From Thalassobacillus sp043497085 (lineage in GTDB: Bacteria > Bacillota > Bacilli > Bacillales > Halobacillaceae), in assembly GCA_043497085.1 (NCBI GenBank), contig JBIEKI010000010.1: a DNA stretch of 64,000 nucleotides; one strand, written 5' to 3'. A program made the translations under genes and the position numbers. This document shows positions 30,104-38,969 of the stretch, piece after piece. The notes under the pieces were generated by a model that saw only the letters and a list, made by a program, of their open reading frames with translations, made no database searches and was not told where the DNA came from. Position 1 is the first letter of the stretch, and each line of letters begins with the position of its first letter.

Positions 30104-31642
30104 CTAGTTTTTCCTGCTTTTTCTACTTAAAATGATGACCGCAACGACAAAAGCAGCAAAGATACCTCCGACAAATAACAGGAAGGACCAGTTCAGACCA
30201 GTGTTCTCTTCGACCAAGTATACTTCTGACTGTTCTCGTTCCATGGCGATTTTGTAGGTACCTTCCTCCACTTCCCTGGCGATATCATCGGTCAGCATCC
30301 CGCGCAGCTGATTGTCTGGGGGAAGGTTTTCCAACTCCATGGTTCGTGTTTCCACATCATTGTTGAGCACAACTACTAACGTCTGGTCTTCATACGTACG
30401 TTTATACGCTGCAAGCCCGCCTTCGTTGTAAAGTTCTTCATAATCCCCTTTTGTAAGCGCCGGAAATTCTTTTCGCATCGATGTCAGCTGTTCAATCCTT
30501 TGTTTCAACTCTTCATCAGCGGCTTTGAAGTTCATCATCCGGCGATTATCCGGATCTTCTCCGCCATCAAGCGGCACCTCTGTCCCATAATATGTAATCG
30601 GGATTTCAGGCATCGTGAATTGATAGGTCAACGCCAGTTTCCACCGGGTCACCGGGTTTTGTTTATTCTCGATCGCTTTTCTGGTAAACCGGACATTATC
30701 ATGATTATCAATGAAGGAGCTTAACATACCAGGCTCTTCATATAATTGTTCATTCGCTTTCCAAACACTCATTGGACCATTCAAAGAATTGCCCGCCTTC
30801 TGAAACGACTCATTGATCGCATTGAATAATGGATAATCGACGAATGAATCGATACCTGTTTCTTCATATGCAGCTATCTCACGCGGGCTATCGTGCCACA
30901 CTTCCCCAAGCAGGAAGAAATCTGGATCAATGCTTTTCACATGATCATTGAAGTCTTTCCAGAAGTCTTTCGGCACATGCTTGACGGTATCCAAACGAAA
31001 ACCATCCACTCCCGTTTCCTCAATCCAAAATTCGGCTGCATCAAATAAGTACTGTTTCACTTCCGGATTTTCGGTATTCAAATCTGGCAGTCCTGCGAGC
31101 CAGGCATTTTCTAATACGGATTGGCTTTCACCCATCATTCGTTTTTCTTCATGGAACCAGTCTTCTTTATTCGGATCCTCCAGCCATGCATGTTGGTAAC
31201 CAGTATGATTGACGACAAAATCGAACAACACTTTCATGTCACGTTTATGAGCCTCTTCTACAAGGCGCTTGGCATCTTCCATGGTACCAAAATGTTCTTC
31301 CACTTCCATGAAATCTTCAATCCAGTAGCCGTGATAGCCTTTCGGTTCGTTTTTCATAATTGGTGTCATCCAGATCGCTGTGTAGCCAAGGCTCTTAATA
31401 TAATCCAGTTGCTGGATGATCCCTTCTATGTCTCCTCCGTGGTACGCCTTCGGATCATCTGTATCCACTTCATAGTCGTTGTCGTAATTCCCATTAAAAA
31501 AACGATCGACCATGATGAAATAAATCATTTCATCGTTCCAGTCATTTTCTTCTTTTTCATCAGCTCCTAAAGCAGTCATAGGAAAAGAACAAAAAAGAAG
31601 AAACGGAATGATGCACAAAGATAACCGTGCTTTTGTTCTCAT
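30104..31642 (-). CDS. Secreted membrane-anchored alpha-amylase (GH13)
   Basis: The 512-residue GH13 enzyme has a signal peptide (residues 1-26, ending MTALGA) and begins DWNDEMIYFIMVDRFFNGN. Catalytic residues are visible: nucleophile Asp in DGFRLDTVKH (about 219), acid/base Glu in LLGEVWHD (about 246), and FIDNHDN (about 312). A C-terminal hydrophobic helix (LLFVGGIFAAFVVAVIILS) with a basic tail should anchor it to the membrane, catalytic domain outside. It would degrade starch or maltodextrin next to the importer. It lies 40 bases after the permease gene mdxG and is probably in the same operon. Confidence 0.9.
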   Translation of the reverse strand: MRTKARLSLCIIPFLLFCSFPMTALGADEKEENDWNDEMIYFIMVDRFFNGNYDNDYEVDTDDPKAYHGGDIEGIIQQLDYIKSLGYTAIWMTPIMKNEPKGYHGYWIEDFMEVEEHFGTMEDAKRLVEEAHKRDMKVLFDFVVNHTGYQHAWLEDPNKEDWFHEEKRMMGESQSVLENAWLAGLPDLNTENPEVKQYLFDAAEFWIEETGVDGFRLDTVKHVPKDFWKDFNDHVKSIDPDFFLLGEVWHDSPREIAAYEETGIDSFVDYPLFNAINESFQKAGNSLNGPMSVWKANEQLYEEPGMLSSFIDNHDNVRFTRKAIENKQNPVTRWKLALTYQFTMPEIPITYYGTEVPLDGGEDPDNRRMMNFKAADEELKQRIEQLTSMRKEFPALTKGDYEELYNEGGLAAYKRTYEDQTLVVVLNNDVETRTMELENLPPDNQLRGMLTDDIAREVEEGTYKIAMEREQSEVYLVEENTGLNWSFLLFVGGIFAAFVVAVIILSRKSRKN

Positions 31643-31684
31643 TTCCGCTCCCCCTTGTCATTAAAATTAAGTTTCCATTTCCTA

Positions 31685-32533
31685 TTATCCTTTGGTAGCT
31701 CCAGATGTCAATCCTGAAATCAAATAACGCTGCAGTAATAAGAATACAAGTGCAATCGGCACAGCGATCAAAATGGCTCCCGCAGAGAAACGTGTAAAGT
31801 TATTAGAAAATTGGTCATTGATGAAATTGAATAATCCTAGAGCCAGTGTATATTTCTCCGGACTGGTCAACACGATTCGCGGCAGCAGGAAGTCCATGAA
31901 CGGAGCCATGAAGTTGAAAAGCGCTACTACTGCAAGAATCGGCTTAGCCAAAGGCAGCATGATCGTCCAGAAAATTTTCAAGTGTCCGGCTCCATCCATT
32001 TTGGCGGCTTCGTCCAATTCTTTCGGGATGGTATCAAAGTAACCTTTTACCAGCCAGGCGTTAAATGGAATCTGACCGCCAAGGTAAATCAATGTCAAAC
32101 CGACTAAGGAATCGATCAATCCGATTGTACTTAGCAGGATGTATAATGCAACCATCCCCATCAAAGCCGGGAACATTTGCAGTAACAGAAACATATACAG
32201 ACCATACTTTTTCCCAATAAACTTGTAACGGGAAAACGCATAAGCGACTAATGAAGTCAAAATAACGGAACCAATCGCATTGGCGAATGCGACCAACAGA
32301 CTGTTCTTATACCAGATGACATAGTCACTTCTTGGATCAGTGAATAACCATTTATAATGCTCCAATGTCGGGTTTTCCGGCAGCATCTTCGTCACCAGCA
32401 TATTCGTACCAGGGTTGATACTCATCATCACCGTCCATAGTAACGGATAAGCAATCAACACGAACATCACTGCTAAAAATAAATAAATGAACGTTACTTC
32501 AATTTTGGACTTTGTTTTTCTATTCATCGCCAT
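31685..32533 (-). CDS. mdxG: Maltodextrin ABC transporter permease MdxG/MalG
   Basis: The 282-residue permease has six membrane helices and the EAA loop ELDEAAKMDGAGHLKIFWTIMLPLAKP that contacts the ATPase. It imports maltodextrins together with MdxF and the binding protein. It overlaps mdxF by one base. No ATPase gene is present; the shared MsmX-type ATPase is presumably elsewhere, as in B. subtilis. Confidence 0.93.
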   Translation of the reverse strand: MAMNRKTKSKIEVTFIYLFLAVMFVLIAYPLLWTVMMSINPGTNMLVTKMLPENPTLEHYKWLFTDPRSDYVIWYKNSLLVAFANAIGSVILTSLVAYAFSRYKFIGKKYGLYMFLLLQMFPALMGMVALYILLSTIGLIDSLVGLTLIYLGGQIPFNAWLVKGYFDTIPKELDEAAKMDGAGHLKIFWTIMLPLAKPILAVVALFNFMAPFMDFLLPRIVLTSPEKYTLALGLFNFINDQFSNNFTRFSAGAILIAVPIALVFLLLQRYLISGLTSGATKG

Positions 32534-33831
32534 CAGTAACGTCCCTCCTCTTTAAATGCAGCCGTTTTGCGGAATTGATAGAATGCGAAGATCGATATTA
32601 CCAATCCCATGATGATCGTAATAGCTGCAGCCATATTATAGTTATTGGTTTCGAAAGTCAGTTTGTATACCCAGGAAATCAGGATATCTGTCCCGCCGGC
32701 AGACTGGCCTCGGACAGCAGGATTCCCTTCGTTGAATAGATAGATAATATTGAAGTTATTGAAATTCTGGGCATATTGCATGATCAGAAGCGGTGCCGTG
32801 GCAAACAGGATGTGTGGCAGGGTGATAAAACGGAACTTCTGGAATCGTGTTCCTCCATCAACATCGGCAGCTTCGTACATATCCGCCGGCACACTTTGCA
32901 AAACACCTGTGAATAATGCAAATACGAATGGAAAGCCCAGCCATGTCTGAATCATGATTAGAGCGATCTTAGCCCAAAACGGGTCTGACAGCCAGGGAAT
33001 CATCATCCCGAATTGGCTGAGGATATCACGGTTGATCGCACCGAACGTCGGGTTGAATAATGCTGAGAAAATCAAAATTGATACAAAAGCCGGTACCGCC
33101 CATGGCAAAATAAGTACGGTACGGATCGTCCGCTTGAACTTGATACGCTTGTCATTGACGAGCAATGCTAGGAACAGACCGAGAACAATCTGCAACGTTG
33201 TCGCCACTACTGTCCAAACAATCGTCCAAGTGAATACATTCAAGAATGTATCCTGCCAAATATCCACATTCACCAGGTTGACGAAATTCTCAAAACCGAC
33301 CCAGTCCAACAGTTTTCGTGGTGGTGAATTATACTGGTTGTAGTTGGTGAAGGCCAGCGAGACCATGAACGCAAGCGGCAGTACTACTACAAAAATCAAC
33401 ATGATAAAGCCAGGCAGGATCATGAAATATGGAAATCCGCGATCGTAGAAATCCTGCATTGCTTTGAAAAATGTCGGGTTCGGTCTTCCGGCTTCTCTAG
33501 CAATTGCATCATTACGAGCATCTTTAACATTGTAAATATAAATAGCGATTCCAAAGAAAAGTACCACTACCGATATAAAGCCTTGAATCAATAACTGGAT
33601 GGAATGATGTTCCCGGGGAATCGTACCTAACGTAAATAGCCCCCAGACGCCAATATCGATATAATCCCAAAATGCTATTAAAAAAGAAACAGCAATTATA
33701 AATAAAAGTATGCCTTTAAAAAATCGGCGGTTATACAGTTGTCCCAGACCTGGAACGAAAACAGATAATAAAGTAGCAATATTGCGGGGTTGTTTGATGT
33801 CGAATGCTGCTTTTTTATCATCCTTTGCCAT
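32533..33831 (-). CDS. mdxF: Maltodextrin ABC transporter permease MdxF/MalF
   Basis: The 432-residue permease has an N-terminal extension with extra helices (about 20-105), as in MalF, then six core helices. The EAA loop is YEAADVDGGTRFQKFRFITLPHI. It pairs with MdxG. It follows the binding protein gene after a 188-base intergenic region that contains a hairpin and a 96-bp repeat also found before the sco gene. A GGGGAGG site precedes the ATG. Confidence 0.93.
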   Translation of the reverse strand: MAKDDKKAAFDIKQPRNIATLLSVFVPGLGQLYNRRFFKGILLFIIAVSFLIAFWDYIDIGVWGLFTLGTIPREHHSIQLLIQGFISVVVLFFGIAIYIYNVKDARNDAIAREAGRPNPTFFKAMQDFYDRGFPYFMILPGFIMLIFVVVLPLAFMVSLAFTNYNQYNSPPRKLLDWVGFENFVNLVNVDIWQDTFLNVFTWTIVWTVVATTLQIVLGLFLALLVNDKRIKFKRTIRTVLILPWAVPAFVSILIFSALFNPTFGAINRDILSQFGMMIPWLSDPFWAKIALIMIQTWLGFPFVFALFTGVLQSVPADMYEAADVDGGTRFQKFRFITLPHILFATAPLLIMQYAQNFNNFNIIYLFNEGNPAVRGQSAGGTDILISWVYKLTFETNNYNMAAAITIIMGLVISIFAFYQFRKTAAFKEEGRY

Positions 33832-33854
33832 AATAATGTCCTCCCCGGTGGTGA

Positions 33855-33950
33855 TAGAAAAACTTGGCTTGTCGCCAAGTACTTATGGCGAAAGCCTTAG
33901 TTTTTTATACTTTAATCATTTAACAAAGTTAAACTTTCTAAAGTATAAAA
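33855..33950 (-). repeat. 96-bp structured repeat, copy 1 (mdxE-mdxF junction)
   Basis: The element can fold into two stems: GGCTT-TCGCCA with TGGCGA-AAGCC (33865-33897), and TATACTTTA with TAAAGTATA (33907-33947) enclosing TTAAC-AAA-GTTAA. It is about 87 percent identical by eye to 45695-45794. On the minus strand it follows the mdxE hairpin and ends just before the mdxF ribosome site. It has no coding capacity. Confidence 0.8.
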
Positions 33951-33955
33951 TGGCA

Positions 33956-33980
33956 GATGGAAGGCTGTCCGCCTTCCATC
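33956..33980 (-). terminator. Stem-loop after mdxE
   Basis: GATGGAAGGC and GCCTTCCATC form a perfect 10-bp stem with a 5-base loop. There is no T-run, so it may protect the mdxE mRNA or attenuate transcription rather than end it. Confidence 0.6.
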
Positions 33981-34019
33981 CTCCAACTCGCTCTTAATTA
34001 CCAGAGCTTTTTCCTTTAT

Positions 34020-35324
34020 TTATTGTCCAGCACCTGAAGCCGCAATATTGTCTTTGATGATTTGAACTGCTTCATCAAGTACTTCGTCTACAGGCTCACC
34101 TTTTGAAATAAACGAAAGTGCATTGTTGATTGGCTCCCAAACTTGTTGCATTGCCGGGATACCAGGCATTGGCTCACCATAAGTAGCCTGTTCAGCGAAA
34201 GCAGACATGATTTCATCATCCGCGATTGCCGGATCTTCGATGGAATCTTTGCGTGCAGGCATTTCGCCAGCCATGTCATAGTAAGTCATTGCATTTTCAC
34301 TGTTTGTGATGAATGCCATCAATTCTTCTGCCCACTCTTTGTTTTCAGAGTAATAGGAAAGCATGTAGGATTTTACACCTACGAAAGATTTAGGGTTTTC
34401 ACCATTTTCAAGCAATGGAAGTGGAGCAGCTGCCAGGTCGTCACCAAGAGCATCCTGGTATTCACGTACCATCCAAGGTCCATTGATAACCGTAGATACT
34501 TTTCCTTCTTTGACCAGTCCGTTCATAATGTCCGGAGTCAAGTCCTGCGGAATATATCCGTTTTCAAACCAGGACTGGATCAACTTGCCGCCTTTGACAG
34601 CGCCTTCGTTGTTCAACCCGATGTCATCAATGTTATAAGAACCATTTTCGTTAGCGAAAACATAAGCACCATTCCCGGAGAAGAACGGGTATGTGAAGTA
34701 GAAGTTAGCACCTTCCATCAGGAAACCATACTTATCTTCACCTTTTTTGGTATCTCTTTCAGCAATCGCCATCAAATCTTCCATAGTTTCAGGAGCTTCT
34801 TCTACTAATGACTTGTTGTAGAATAAAGCATAGGTTTCTGTAACTGCCGGGTAGCCCCATACGTCGCCTTCATAAGTGACAGCATCGACAGCAGTTTCTG
34901 TGTATTCGTCCTTTTTCTCTCCAAGATTTACAGGGTCTACAAGACCTTTAAGTACGAGGTCACCGATCCGGTCATGCGGTTGGAAAATGATGTCTGGACC
35001 ATTTCCAGCAGGTCCTTCTACGTCCAGCTTTTCAATTTGATCCAACATAGAGATAGGAATGATTTCAACCTCGATGTCATTTTCTTCTGTGAATTTATCA
35101 GTGATAGTCTTCAACGCTTCTTCTTGTTTCTCTTCTGCGTTCATCCAGACAGTAAGTTTTTCAGGCTTTTCAGGCATTTCACCTTCTGTATTGCCCTCTG
35201 TTTCTGTTGATTCTCCGCCTTCTGTGTTTCCTTCCGATTCTTGTCCACTTTCATCAGGACCACAGGCAGCAAGTGCGCCGATCATTAATAGTGCGGCAAA
35301 CAACATACCTAACCATTTCTTCAT
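34020..35324 (-). CDS. mdxE: Maltodextrin-binding lipoprotein MdxE/MalE
   Basis: The 434-residue solute-binding protein has a lipoprotein signal ending MIGALAAC, an acidic Glu/Ser/Thr-rich linker (about 22-55), and a family 1 binding domain starting EKLTVWMNAEEKQEEAL. Motifs such as GPDIIFQPHDRIGDL and WGYPAVTETYALFYNKSL match maltose-binding proteins. It delivers maltodextrin to MdxFG. Upstream are a TTGCAA/TATAAT promoter and a LacI-type operator. The GGGAGG site lies nine bases before the ATG. Confidence 0.93.
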   Translation of the reverse strand: MKKWLGMLFAALLMIGALAACGPDESGQESEGNTEGGESTETEGNTEGEMPEKPEKLTVWMNAEEKQEEALKTITDKFTEENDIEVEIIPISMLDQIEKLDVEGPAGNGPDIIFQPHDRIGDLVLKGLVDPVNLGEKKDEYTETAVDAVTYEGDVWGYPAVTETYALFYNKSLVEEAPETMEDLMAIAERDTKKGEDKYGFLMEGANFYFTYPFFSGNGAYVFANENGSYNIDDIGLNNEGAVKGGKLIQSWFENGYIPQDLTPDIMNGLVKEGKVSTVINGPWMVREYQDALGDDLAAAPLPLLENGENPKSFVGVKSYMLSYYSENKEWAEELMAFITNSENAMTYYDMAGEMPARKDSIEDPAIADDEIMSAFAEQATYGEPMPGIPAMQQVWEPINNALSFISKGEPVDEVLDEAVQIIKDNIAASGAGQ

Positions 35325-35386
35325 TGTATTGACCTCCCAAAGGTATATTAATTACAAGATGTATGTAACCGATTTCAAATATTTTC

Positions 35387-35402
35387 GTGAAAACGATTGC
35401 AC
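35387..35402. promoter_or_regulatory. LacI-type operator downstream of the mdxE promoter
   Basis: GTGAAAACGATTGCAC is an imperfect palindrome nearly identical to GTGCAAACGATTGTGC at 35602-35617. It lies about 15 bp downstream of the mdxE -10 hexamer, overlapping the start of the transcript, where a bound repressor would block initiation or elongation. Confidence 0.7.
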
Positions 35403-35416
35403 ATATCTTGATTTCT

Positions 35417-35444
35417 ATTATACAAAAGCTAAAATAATTTGCAA
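35417..35444 (-). promoter_or_regulatory. Sigma-A promoter of mdxE
   Basis: On the minus strand TTGCAA (35444-35439) is followed by a 16-bp spacer and a perfect TATAAT (35422-35417). Confidence 0.7.
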
Positions 35445-35573
35445 GACAAATTTACTACTTTTAACAAATCACCCCTATTTCTTTTATTCAGGCAAAGGTA
35501 ACGCTTACATAAACAGCGTATTAATCCTGTAGGTTTCCATTGACTTTCTGATTACTTTTGTCTACTTTTAGTC

Positions 35574-35617
35574 TATAATAAATATTTATAGCGCACTTTT
35601 TGTGCAAACGATTGTGC
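35574..35617 (+). promoter_or_regulatory. -10 element and LacI-type operator of the cyclomaltodextrinase gene
   Basis: A perfect TATAAT lies at 35574-35579, with only a weak -35 element. The operator GTGCAAACGATTGTGC is at 35602-35617, about 22 bp downstream of the -10. The order promoter-operator-gene mirrors that of the divergent mdxE side. Confidence 0.65.
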
Positions 35618-35633
35618 TGAAAGGATGAGATAC

Positions 35634-37391
35634 TTGCTAAAAGAAGCGATTTACCATCGTCCCAAAAACAATTTCGCTTACGCTTATGATGACGAAACAC
35701 TGCATATCATGCTTCAAACCAAGAAAGATGATCTCACATCCGTTTCCCTCATTCACGGAGACCCTTATCATTGGGAAAAGGAACAATGGATAACCGAAAC
35801 ACTTCCAATGGAGAAAACAGGTTCTTCTGAACTTCACGATTACTGGAAAGCTGCTATCAAGCCTCCTTACCGACGTCTGCGTTACGGATTTGAAGTTTCG
35901 GATGGGTCAGAAACAAGTATTTATACAGAGCGGGGATTCTATGATAAAGCGCCTGGGGACACAGCCGATTATTTCGCTTTTCCATTCCTTAATCCCGCAG
36001 ATGTGTTTACTGCGCCTGATTGGGTCCGGCAGACAACCTGGTATCAGATTTTTCCAGAGCGGTACGGGAACGGCGACCCATCCTTGAACCCGGAAGGCAC
36101 TTTAGCATGGGGAAGTGCCGACCCGACGCCGACCAACTTTTTCGGAGGCGATTTCCAGGGGGTGATCGATCACCTGGATTATCTTGTTGAACTCGGCATC
36201 AACGGCATTTACTTTACGCCGATTTTCAAGGCGTATTCGAATCATAAATATGACACCATCGACTACATGGAAATCGATCCGCAATTCGGAGATAAAGAGA
36301 CATTTCGCAAGTTAGTAGAGGAATGCCATGAGCGGGGTATTAAAGTGATGCTCGATGCTGTCTTCAATCACAGCGGTTACTACTTCCCTCCCTTCCAGGA
36401 TGTCTTAGCAAAAGAACAAGCGTCCAAGTATCGCGATTGGTTCCATTTACGTGAGTTACCGATAAAAACAGAGCCAGTGCCGAATTATGATACATTCGCA
36501 TTCGTCCATACGATGCCGAAGCTGAATACGGAGCACCCGGAAGTGAAACGATATCTTCTCGATGTCGCCCGTTACTGGATAGAAGAGTTCGATATTGACG
36601 GATGGCGCCTCGACGTAGCCAACGAAATCGACCATGCCTTCTGGAGGGAGTTCCGCCGTGTGGTAAAATCCGCAAAACCCGACGCTTATATTCTTGGTGA
36701 AATATGGCACGATTCCATGCCGTGGCTGCAAGGCGATCAGTTTGATGCTGTCATGAACTACCCCTTCACCAACGGAGCCGTGGAATTTTTCGCAAAAGAT
36801 TCCATGAAGGCCGGAGAATTTGCTGATACGATCACGAAGGTGCTTCATATGTATCCTGACAATGTGAATGAAGTGGCGTTTAACCTCCTCGACAGCCATG
36901 ATACACCAAGAATCCTGACGCTCGCGGGCGAGGAAAAAGCGCGTGTCAAGCTATTATATTTATTCCAATTATCGTTTATCGGAACGCCGTGCATTTATTA
37001 TGGCGATGAAATCGGAATGAGTGGCGGCCAGGATCCAGGCTGCCGGGAATGTATGATATGGGAGGAAGAAGAACAGGACCATGATCTATTTTCCTTTGTC
37101 CAGCAACTGCTCAAATACAGAGGTGCTATACCTGCCTTCGGCAACGATGGTTCCTTCCGTTTTCTTGAAACGAACAATGACACAGGTGTCATTGTCTATG
37201 AAAAATTCAATGAAGAAAACAGGCTGATTTTTGTCGTTAATAATGGTGATCAAAAACAATCGTTCACCGTGGATGCTTTAGCAGACAAACAAGCGACAGC
37301 ATTATTTACCGAAGAAAGCATAAACTTTAATCATGAAGCAAAAGTGACACTTCCTGCTTTCGGCTTTCAAATTTTCCAACTGAATCATTAG
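35634..37391 (+). CDS. Cyclomaltodextrinase / neopullulanase (GH13_20)
   Basis: The roughly 585-residue enzyme has an N-terminal CBM34-like domain (LKEAIYHRPKNNFAYAYDDE onward, to about 120) and a GH13 barrel. Catalytic residues are in GWRLDVANE (about 325), ILGEIWHD (about 354) and LLDSHDTPR (about 420). No signal peptide is present, so it acts inside the cell on imported maltodextrins or cyclodextrins. A TTG at 35634 has AAAGGA eight bases upstream; the ATG at 35625 overlaps that site and is less likely. It is divergent from mdxE and under a matching operator. Confidence 0.92.
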   Translation: MLKEAIYHRPKNNFAYAYDDETLHIMLQTKKDDLTSVSLIHGDPYHWEKEQWITETLPMEKTGSSELHDYWKAAIKPPYRRLRYGFEVSDGSETSIYTERGFYDKAPGDTADYFAFPFLNPADVFTAPDWVRQTTWYQIFPERYGNGDPSLNPEGTLAWGSADPTPTNFFGGDFQGVIDHLDYLVELGINGIYFTPIFKAYSNHKYDTIDYMEIDPQFGDKETFRKLVEECHERGIKVMLDAVFNHSGYYFPPFQDVLAKEQASKYRDWFHLRELPIKTEPVPNYDTFAFVHTMPKLNTEHPEVKRYLLDVARYWIEEFDIDGWRLDVANEIDHAFWREFRRVVKSAKPDAYILGEIWHDSMPWLQGDQFDAVMNYPFTNGAVEFFAKDSMKAGEFADTITKVLHMYPDNVNEVAFNLLDSHDTPRILTLAGEEKARVKLLYLFQLSFIGTPCIYYGDEIGMSGGQDPGCRECMIWEEEEQDHDLFSFVQQLLKYRGAIPAFGNDGSFRFLETNNDTGVIVYEKFNEENRLIFVVNNGDQKQSFTVDALADKQATALFTEESINFNHEAKVTLPAFGFQIFQLNH

Positions 37392-37471
37392 AATCGTGCT
37401 AGATAGTCAAGTCGCTCTTTAGAAATGGGCGGCTTGATTTATTTGAATTTGCTTGAAGGAGTCTGGGTGCC

Positions 37472-38821
37472 GTGGCCTTAAAATCTACTAAAAATATGTC
37501 GTTACTCGCATTGACTTGGCCTATTTTCATAGAAATATTTCTACATATGCTAATGGGAAATGCCGATACACTGATGCTCAGTCAATATTCCGATAATGCG
37601 GTTGCTGCTGTCGGTGTTTCCAATCAAATTCTTGCTGTTGTGATTGTCATGTTCGGCTTTGTCGCTACCGGTTCTGCCATCCTTGTCGCCCAGAACCTTG
37701 GTGCCGAGCAGGAAAAAGAAGCAGGAGCAATTGCTGTAACTTCACTCAGTATCAATCTTTGGTTTTCAATAGTATTAAGTTTTCTATTATTCTTGTTCAG
37801 TGAGAATATTCTCGCGCTTATGGACTTGCCGGCAGAATTGATGGGAGAAGCTCAGTTATATATGAATGTGGTCGGCGGCCTGATTTTCATCCAGGCTCTG
37901 ATCATGACGACCGGAGCGATTCTTCGCAGCTATGGCTTCACAAAAGATACGATGTACGTGACGATCGGAATGAATATAATAAATGTAATTGCGAACTATT
38001 TCGTCATTTTCGGACCGTTCGGATTCCCTGTCTTTGGCGTCGAGGGCGTTGCTTTTGCTACGGCGGGCAGCCGATTGATCGGGTTTATCGTGCTGCTTGG
38101 ACTTTTATTCAAACGTAGCGAGGGATTGCTTCCGAAAGCTTCCTTTTTCAAATATCGTAAAATCCATGTCAAAAATCTGCTCAGCATAGGCATTCCCTCT
38201 GCGGGCGAGCATCTTTCCTACAATACGAGTCAGATGGCTATTACCTATTTCATTGCGCAGATGGGAACGGTTGCGATTACAACGAAAGTGTATACACAAA
38301 ATATCATGATGTTCATATTCTTGTTCTCGATTGCAATCGGACAGGGAACCCAGATCCTTATCGGTCATTACATAGGAGCAAAAGAAACCGAACGAGCTTA
38401 CCACCGTTGCCTGAAAAGCTTGAAACTGGCGATTGCCATTTCACTTGCTGTTGCCGTTGTCGTATATAGCTCCAGCAACGTTCTGCTCGGCATATTTACC
38501 GATAATGCCACCATTATAGCTCAAGGCTCGATGTTATTACTGCTGACGGTAGTGCTCGAGCCAGGCCGTGCTTTCAACCTTGTCGTCATCAATTCGCTGC
38601 GGGCCGCTGGAGATGTCAGGTTCCCCGTGTACATCGGTATTTTGTCCATGTGGGGAATTGCCGTTACGTTAGCCTGGTTTCTCGGACTCTATCTGGGGCT
38701 TGGTCTTGTCGGTGTCTGGATCGCCTTCACGGTCGATGAGTGGCTGCGTGGAATCTTAATGCTGTACCGATGGCGTTCGCGCGTGTGGGTATCGAAGGCC
38801 TTTGTAAAAGACCCCAGTTAG
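37472..38821 (+). CDS. MATE-family efflux transporter
   Basis: The 449-residue protein has twelve predicted membrane helices in two related halves, with IFIEIFLHMLMGNADTLML at the N-terminus and GQGTQILIGHYIGAKETERA in the second half, as expected for MATE proteins. These export cationic drugs or metabolites using Na+ or H+ gradients; the substrate is unknown. The start is a GTG with GAAGGA eleven bases upstream. It is convergent with asnO. Confidence 0.9.
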   Translation: MALKSTKNMSLLALTWPIFIEIFLHMLMGNADTLMLSQYSDNAVAAVGVSNQILAVVIVMFGFVATGSAILVAQNLGAEQEKEAGAIAVTSLSINLWFSIVLSFLLFLFSENILALMDLPAELMGEAQLYMNVVGGLIFIQALIMTTGAILRSYGFTKDTMYVTIGMNIINVIANYFVIFGPFGFPVFGVEGVAFATAGSRLIGFIVLLGLLFKRSEGLLPKASFFKYRKIHVKNLLSIGIPSAGEHLSYNTSQMAITYFIAQMGTVAITTKVYTQNIMMFIFLFSIAIGQGTQILIGHYIGAKETERAYHRCLKSLKLAIAISLAVAVVVYSSSNVLLGIFTDNATIIAQGSMLLLLTVVLEPGRAFNLVVINSLRAAGDVRFPVYIGILSMWGIAVTLAWFLGLYLGLGLVGVWIAFTVDEWLRGILMLYRWRSRVWVSKAFVKDPS

Positions 38822-38902
38822 CAGCGTGCGATTTTCCTTTTTTATGGAGGGCTCAGGGGTGTGATAATCAGGATCGGAAAGTTCTCTACGTATTCCCATA
38901 CC

Positions 38903-38928
38903 AAAAGGACCGTTTCCCCGGTCCTTTC
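38903..38928 (+). terminator. Intrinsic terminator after the MATE gene
   Basis: AAAAGGACCG and CGGTCCTTTCC pair around TTTCCC. The 3' T-run is short, and an A-run on the other side could serve asnO. Confidence 0.6.
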
Positions 38929-38969
38929 CTGGTTAGCTATATAAAAGAGTCTCATAGACTTCAGGTTGT

